Assembly (NCBI GenBank): GCA_026874595.1
Contig: CM049320.1
Span: 22,577,714 to 22,641,713 of the forward strand
Reading direction: 5' to 3'
Origin: Sipunculus nudus
Taxonomy: Eukaryota > Annelida > Sipuncula > Golfingiida > Sipunculidae
DNA length: 64,000 bases
Shown here: piece after piece, positions 61,401 to 64,000 of the stretch
How the letters are laid out: every line of letters starts with the position of its first letter
Position numbering within the stretch: position 1 is the first letter of the stretch
The notes under the pieces: model-generated
Told to the model about the DNA's origin: nothing
The model's input: only the letters and a program-made list of their open reading frames with translations
Databases searched by the model: none
Program-made: the position numbers and the translations under genes

Positions 61401-62479
61401 CAGATCGAACCGCTATATAATGTATGTGATCAGCAAAAAATAGCTGACCTATTTCCATACCTATAATGAAAATTAATTTTTAAGAAGGTAGAAGAAAGCA
61501 TTGCATTTTTTCCCAGATTTTCACAATGCGATTTTTGTACCTAATCTCTCGGCCGCTGCTGTCTGTCTATCCAGGTACTATTTGTCTGAATTCAATAAAA
61601 TTTTTAGCTTTAGGGAATAGTTTTCCAGTTCTTTTGTGTAGTTCACATTGGGAAATGCATAAAAGTTTCATAGTTATTAATACCCTGTTTTTTTAAGATT
61701 TTATGGACTTCTGGGTTCGATTTATGAGATTTGTTGACAACTTCATTTTCAATAAAGCAAGTCTTTATTGAAAAAAAAAAATACACATGATTCGATCGAG
61801 AAAGTTTGTAACTCACGTCTAGTCTGCATTTGGTGAAAAACACATTTTAGTTTGGTTTCTTTAAATTTCAAGCGCAGCCTACGTATAGTTAAATTTCGTA
61901 TATGACATGTTAAGCGCCTCTACTTTAATCCACACCAACTTATGCATTGTGGCTCCTGTTATAGTGTTCATTGCTAACAATATAAAGTGACCATTGCTTT
62001 CATTTAGTCATGATTGTTTCAGTCAAATATTATTGTAAATTAATGAGATTCATAAAAAAAATTTTCCTTTGACATCTTCAGATGACCTATATTCGAAATG
62101 CATTACATTCTACTAAATAAACAGAAAACATTAAGATCACGTTTTGCGCTTTTATCTGAAATATTCCTTTATTATCACAGTTGTTGATTTCAGTATGTAG
62201 TTAGAACAAATTTTCAGAAAATATTTATGGTGTAATTTATGGTTTCTTGTAGTATGGGCGAATACCCCACTGATAAGCCTCGAGGAGCAAAGTTATTGCG
62301 AACTGTATAAAAGGTGTGTATACGTATATGGAACCACAAGAATAATACTTTCGGTATATTTATTGAATCTTTTCAATTACCTGGTCTGTATGGTTTACGT
62401 CTGCACCATTTTCAATCAACAATTTTACAAGGTCTGTCATGCCCTGGTAAGACGCGCTCCACAGTGGTGTTCGGCCATC
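43153..62479 (-). CDS. Large ankyrin-repeat protein gene, 5'-partial, one repeat per exon
   Basis: At least 25 intact exons on the minus strand, each coding one ankyrin repeat (33 codons; one of 32, the last 31 plus two) with phase-0 introns throughout. Together they give about 824 residues of uninterrupted ankyrin solenoid. Each repeat shows the family pattern: xGxTPLxxAAxxGHxxVVxxLLxxGAxVNxxDx. No other domain, signal peptide or membrane segment is visible; the 5' part lies beyond the window. Exons fall into eight A-C-B cassettes, three with an extra exon X. Two further repeat exons (47683-47793 and about 57993-58091) are decayed. Three exons have non-GT donors. No repeat keeps the usual His of TPLH. 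Partner and function are unknown: ankyrin arrays bind proteins, and nothing here says which. The last exon may be 43153-43254, where a stop follows two codons after the repeat. Confidence 0.9.
43678..43776 (-). CDS. Ankyrin exon, cassette 8 type C
   Basis: Reads [20 protein letters not shown] and ends [11 protein letters not shown]. Acceptor TTTCCCCAG, donor GTAAGT. Confidence 0.92.
43867..43913 (+). repeat. (AT)n microsatellite
   Basis: About 23 AT units in an ankyrin-gene intron. Confidence 0.95.
44992..45090 (-). CDS. Ankyrin exon, cassette 8 type A
   Basis: Reads [20 protein letters not shown] and ends [11 protein letters not shown]. Acceptor TTTGCTGTAG, donor GTATTG. Near-consensus type A. 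Confidence 0.93.
45538..45633 (-). CDS. Ankyrin exon, cassette 7 type B, 32 codons
   Basis: Reads [20 protein letters not shown] and ends [10 protein letters not shown]. Acceptor TGAGACAG, donor GTAGTG. One codon shorter than the others, missing from the loop at the repeat boundary. Confidence 0.9.
45907..46005 (-). CDS. Ankyrin exon, cassette 7 type C
   Basis: Reads [20 protein letters not shown] and ends [11 protein letters not shown]. Acceptor TTTTACACAG, donor GTTAGT. Confidence 0.92.
46854..46952 (-). CDS. Ankyrin exon, cassette 7 type A
   Basis: Reads [20 protein letters not shown] and ends [11 protein letters not shown]. Acceptor CTGTTTGCAG, donor GTATAT. Less typical opening but the type A Trp is kept. 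Confidence 0.9.
47254..47330 (+). repeat. (AT)n microsatellite
   Basis: Nearly uninterrupted AT run in an ankyrin-gene intron. Confidence 0.95.
47683..47793 (-). pseudogene. Decayed ankyrin exon, cassette 6 position B
   Basis: The 3' two thirds are a clear type B repeat ([20 protein letters not shown], then HEDE and a GTAATT donor). The 5' third is degenerate: from a good acceptor (CTGCGCAG) the frame reads YHGSFV, then TGA, then IRSIFS. The exon is 111 bp, four codons longer than normal. Unless skipped, it would end the protein here. Length, phase and position show it was once the type B exon of this cassette. Confidence 0.8.
48170..48268 (-). CDS. Ankyrin exon, cassette 6 type C
   Basis: Reads [20 protein letters not shown] and ends [11 protein letters not shown]. 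Acceptor TTTTGTAAG, donor GTAAGT. Confidence 0.92.
49124..49222 (-). CDS. Ankyrin exon, cassette 6 type A
   Basis: Reads [20 protein letters not shown] and ends [11 protein letters not shown]. Acceptor TGTCAAAAG, donor GTAAAT. The intron to the previous exon is only 131 bp. Confidence 0.92.
49354..49452 (-). CDS. Ankyrin exon, cassette 5 type B
   Basis: Reads [20 protein letters not shown] and ends [11 protein letters not shown]. Acceptor ATATTTCAG, donor GTATGT. FLCDRG ending as in other type B exons. Confidence 0.92.
49514..49550 (+). repeat. (AT)n(GT)n microsatellite
   Basis: AT units followed by GT units in an ankyrin-gene intron. Confidence 0.95.
49823..49921 (-). CDS. Ankyrin exon, cassette 5 extra type X
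   Basis: Reads [20 protein letters not shown] and ends [11 protein letters not shown]. Acceptor GGTTTGAAAG, donor GTGCGT. Shares the ASGK/AAGK opening with the other extra exon at 53635-53733. Confidence 0.9.
50285..50383 (-). CDS. Ankyrin exon, cassette 5 type C, GC donor
   Basis: Reads [20 protein letters not shown] and ends [11 protein letters not shown]. Acceptor AATTCTAG, donor GCAAGC. Apart from the C, the donor matches the strong consensus expected of GC-AG introns. Confidence 0.9.
51559..51657 (-). CDS. Ankyrin exon, cassette 5 type A
   Basis: Reads [20 protein letters not shown] and ends [11 protein letters not shown]. Acceptor TCGTCTCAG, donor GTAGGT. Type A Trp present. Confidence 0.92.
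51880..51942 (+). repeat. (AAT)n microsatellite
   Basis: About 20 AAT units with a few AAG interruptions in an ankyrin-gene intron. Confidence 0.95.
52158..52256 (-). CDS. Ankyrin exon, cassette 4 type B
   Basis: Reads [20 protein letters not shown] and ends [11 protein letters not shown]. Acceptor CATTTTAG, donor GTGAGA. Type B by the A.NNGH segment. Confidence 0.9.
53635..53733 (-). CDS. Ankyrin exon, cassette 4 extra type X, damaged donor
   Basis: Reads [20 protein letters not shown] and ends [11 protein letters not shown]. Acceptor TACCTTCAG is good. At the repeat boundary the sequence is AAG-ATAAGC where GTAAGC is expected, i.e. the first donor base (plus position 53634) is A instead of G. 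Read-through reaches a TGA about 25 codons on. The coding part is otherwise intact, so this may be a very recent lesion, an assembly error or an exon spliced at low level. Confidence 0.75.
54698..54796 (-). CDS. Ankyrin exon, cassette 4 type C
   Basis: Reads [20 protein letters not shown] and ends [11 protein letters not shown]. Acceptor TTACTTTCAG, donor GTAAGT. Canonical type C. Confidence 0.92.
55180..55278 (-). CDS. Ankyrin exon, cassette 4 type A
   Basis: Reads [20 protein letters not shown] and ends [11 protein letters not shown]. Acceptor TGCGTTAAAG, donor GTAAGG. A TC/TA microsatellite follows in the upstream intron. Confidence 0.92.
55371..55441 (+). repeat. (TC)n(TA)n microsatellite
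   Basis: TC run followed by a TA run in an ankyrin-gene intron. Confidence 0.95.
55789..55887 (-). CDS. Ankyrin exon, cassette 3 type B
   Basis: Reads [20 protein letters not shown] and ends [11 protein letters not shown]. Acceptor TATTGTTAG, donor GTATGG. Opens with Met but splice sites and phase are those of an internal exon. Confidence 0.9.
56300..56398 (-). CDS. Ankyrin exon, cassette 3 type C, GC donor
   Basis: Reads [20 protein letters not shown] and ends [11 protein letters not shown]. Acceptor ATTTACACAG. The base after the last codon begins GCACGT, not GT. Moving to the next GT would shift the frame and hit a stop at once, so a GC-AG intron is the simplest reading. Confidence 0.85.
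56748..56846 (-). CDS. Ankyrin exon, cassette 3 type A
   Basis: Reads [20 protein letters not shown] and ends [11 protein letters not shown]. Acceptor TCTTTACAG, donor GTGACC. Type A Trp present. Confidence 0.9.
57318..57416 (-). CDS. Ankyrin exon, cassette 2 type B
   Basis: Reads [20 protein letters not shown] and ends [11 protein letters not shown]. Acceptor CTTCTCAG, donor GTAAGT. Canonical ankyrin spacing. Confidence 0.92.
57993..58091 (-). pseudogene. Decayed ankyrin exon, cassette 2 position X
   Basis: Sequence coding [14 protein letters not shown] and ending ...NVNLITE before an intact GTAAGA donor, but broken. A TAA replaces a codon in the 5' half (ACTACTCTGTAATG), one base is missing after CTGGACA, and no AG acceptor is found at the 5' edge. 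Long stretches match the neighbouring exon 58168-58266, so it looks like a tandem copy that has died. It sits where the extra exon X occurs in other cassettes. Confidence 0.8.
58168..58266 (-). CDS. Ankyrin exon, cassette 2 type C
   Basis: Reads [20 protein letters not shown] and ends [11 protein letters not shown]. Acceptor CCCATCAG, donor GTAAGA. Close in DNA sequence to the decayed exon just downstream at about 57993-58091. Confidence 0.9.
58626..58724 (-). CDS. Ankyrin exon, cassette 2 type A
   Basis: Reads [20 protein letters not shown] and ends [11 protein letters not shown]. Acceptor CACCTCTAG, donor GTAAGA. NLL replaces TPL, but the Trp and the SYEGM segment keep it in type A. Confidence 0.88.
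59428..59526 (-). CDS. Ankyrin exon, cassette 1 type B
   Basis: Reads [20 protein letters not shown] and ends [11 protein letters not shown]. Acceptor TTGAAACAG, donor GTGAGT. The LLCQRG end is typical of type B. A 540-bp repeat element sits in the intron between this exon and the one at 60971. Confidence 0.88.
59713..60258 (+). mobile_element. Second-family Helentron/pearl-like element, short copy
   Basis: Starts ACAAGTGACCCATGGGTCAT (TGACCCATGGGTCA is a perfect palindrome, 59719-59732), then GCTCAGCTGACTG. Ends CAGTCAGCTGAGCTAAAAAA, the inverse of that subterminal box. A 31-nt hairpin at 60224-60254 and GACGGACAGACGG microsatellite at 60177-60208 precede the end. About 545 bp, no ORF. In an ankyrin-gene intron. 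Confidence 0.75.
60971..61069 (-). CDS. Ankyrin exon, cassette 1 type C
   Basis: Reads [20 protein letters not shown] and ends [11 protein letters not shown]. Acceptor TATTTACAG, donor GTACAT. Its opening [13 protein letters not shown] is the same as in the exon at 43678-43776, at the far end of the array. Confidence 0.9.
62381..62479 (-). CDS. Ankyrin exon, cassette 1 type A
   Basis: Reads [20 protein letters not shown] and ends [11 protein letters not shown]. Acceptor TACTTGCAG, donor GTAATT. Trp at position 7 marks type A. First exon seen in the window; upstream exons must lie past its end. Confidence 0.9.
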
Positions 62480-62643
62480 CTGCAAGTAAAATAATCTTTA
62501 TTATAATTGACGGTGGTTCCATTAGGTTTTTGTCATTTTAAAGCCAGAAGAAGCGGATTCTTAGCGCGGCTTATTACAGGAAAACTTCACAAATATGTCA
62601 ATTTATTTTATAGATAAATATTTTAATTATATTTTCATGGTGA

Positions 62644-62696
62644 TTGATTGATTGATTAATTGATCGATTGATTCATTGATTCATTGATTGATTATA
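62644..62696 (+). repeat. (GATT)n microsatellite
   Basis: Imperfect GATT units, some changed to CATT. Confidence 0.9.
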
Positions 62697-62856
62697 TAAG
62701 ATAACCATACGAATGATATATGATAAAAGACAATGCTAGTTATGTAGTGTGGATATTATTGGGGATGATTTCATTGTTTGTTTAAATGTTAGCATTTTCG
62801 TTTGGAGAAGCTGCATTATTTATTAAAAACTGTTTTGTGTATTCCAGATGAGAAAA

Positions 62857-64000
62857 AACTAGATGTGTCGGAACGACACGAATGCCCCCGCCTGGGGCAA
62901 ATTAGAAACATTTGTTAAATTTTGTAATTCAGGAGGTGTAATATGGTCAAAAGTAGGTCAACAAGGGCAAAATACAAACTCGATCTGTAACGGATCATTA
63001 TCAAGCAACACACCAAAAATCAGGCCAGTATCTGCAGGCATTGTAAAAAAAGTCCATACATGTGCAAACATTAGGCCAGTATCTGTAAGCATTGCATTGC
63101 AAAACTAGAATATTAGCAAAACCTGATAATCAGTTATAAATTTAAATTGGAGAGGTATGTACCATGTTTCATAACAATCCACCAAATGCTTCCTGAGAAA
63201 TAAGCTCCTAAGTTTTTTTCTATATTAAGCTATGTGACCTTGAAAAGTAGGTCAAGAACACCCATCTTTGAACTTGACCAAGATTTTGTAAATATGATGC
63301 ATTAGCACTGAAGAAATGAAGTTCCTGTGTTGAATACCTATGGAGATATCCTGCACAAAAGGCCAACATTGAAAAATCTGAAAAAAATTCATTAAAAAAT
63401 CAGAAATTGTAGGTGGTGCTTCCAAAATTGTGCAGCTAGCACAGACCGTCATTTCAAATGATCATAGTAAGTTTTGTGAAAATCCACACAATGGTTCCTG
63501 AGATATAAGCTTCTGAGTGTTTTTCTATAATCAGCTCTAAAACGAAGAAAAATAGGTCAAGGTCACCCATCTTTGCACTTGACCAAGATTTTGTTGATAT
63601 ACATCTTCACTGATGAAATTAAATTCCAACGGTGAATCATTTTAGAGATATCCCGCTCACAAGGCCAAAATTGAAAAATCCGATAAAAATTTATTAAAAA
63701 ATCAGAAATTGCAGGTGGCGCCACCAAAATTGTGAAGCCCATACAGACCATCAGTCCCAATGATCATAGTAAGTTTTGTGGAAATTCACACAATGGTTCC
63801 TGAGATATAAGCTTCTGAGTGTTTTTCTATGATCAGCTCTAAAATGTAGAAAAATGGGTCAAGGTCACCCATCTTCGAACTTTACTGAGATTTTATCGAT
63901 ATACATCTTCACTGATGATATAAATTTCCAAGGGTGAATCCTTTTAGACATATCTCGCTCACAAGGTAAAAGTTAACAGACGCGGACGGACGGACGGACA
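62857..64000 (+). mobile_element. Third-family Helentron/pearl-like element, right-truncated by window
   Basis: Start ACTAGATGTGTCGGAACGAC: GTGTCG-GAA-CGACAC hairpin at 62865-62879, then TGCCCCCGC. Body contains tandem copies of about 303 bp, and the window ends inside GGACGGACGGACGG microsatellite. A likely 3' end of the same family is at about 5805-5877. Confidence 0.65.
63180..63970 (+). repeat. Tandem repeat of about 303 bp, about 2.6 copies
   Basis: GGTTCCTGAGATATAAGCTT occurs at about 63493 and 63795, with a diverged match near 63187. Each unit also holds GGTCAAGGTCACCCATCTT and the next unit's ATCTTCACTGATGA. The AGGTGGCGCCACC palindrome is perfect in only one unit. Confidence 0.85.

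Noticed and set aside
62314-62541. Plus-strand frames overlapping ankyrin exons (here and at 45460, 46838, 53437 and others)
   Set aside because: Shadows of the minus-strand ankyrin exons.

Overview
This is eukaryotic genomic DNA: AT-rich, intron-bearing and full of mobile-element remains. The best guess is a bivalve mollusc. Repeats with an ACAAG-plus-palindrome start, long non-coding bodies, ACGG/ACAG microsatellites near the 3' end and short subterminal inverted repeats resemble the bivalve pearl / Helentron-associated elements. The species cannot be named from sequence alone.

Three genes can be supported. (1) MRPS22, minus strand, 25360 down to 6942: eight exons whose splice phases all agree give a complete 352-residue mitochondrial small-subunit ribosomal protein. 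Its last intron (7047-16417) is swollen by two large repeats. (2) CFAP107 (C1orf158 family), plus strand, 25754-30252: three exons give a complete 227-residue ciliary microtubule inner protein. It is head to head with MRPS22, with only 393 bp between the start codons. (3) A large ankyrin-repeat gene, minus strand, from beyond the window's right edge (first exon seen at 62479) down to about 43153. It has 25 intact exons, each one ankyrin repeat (mostly exactly 99 bp, all phase 0), plus two decayed repeat exons.

The ankyrin exons are not random. They recur as eight cassettes in the order A (Trp type), C, B, three of them with an extra exon X between C and B. The two decayed exons sit exactly where this scheme predicts an exon.

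The rest is non-genic. From 1 to 6.9 kb and inside MRPS22 introns lie pearl/Helentron-like elements, a foldback element nested in a TIR element, and pogo-like MITEs. From 30.3 to 43 kb is a gene desert with a near-perfect 82-nt hairpin, a CpG-rich patch, a broken PHD-finger ORF (probable retroelement ORF1), tandem repeats of about 207 and 26 bp, and a tRNA-derived SINE. The last kilobase is the start of another element with a tandem repeat of about 303 bp. Most ORFs longer than 60 codons in the window are chance or repeat-derived.
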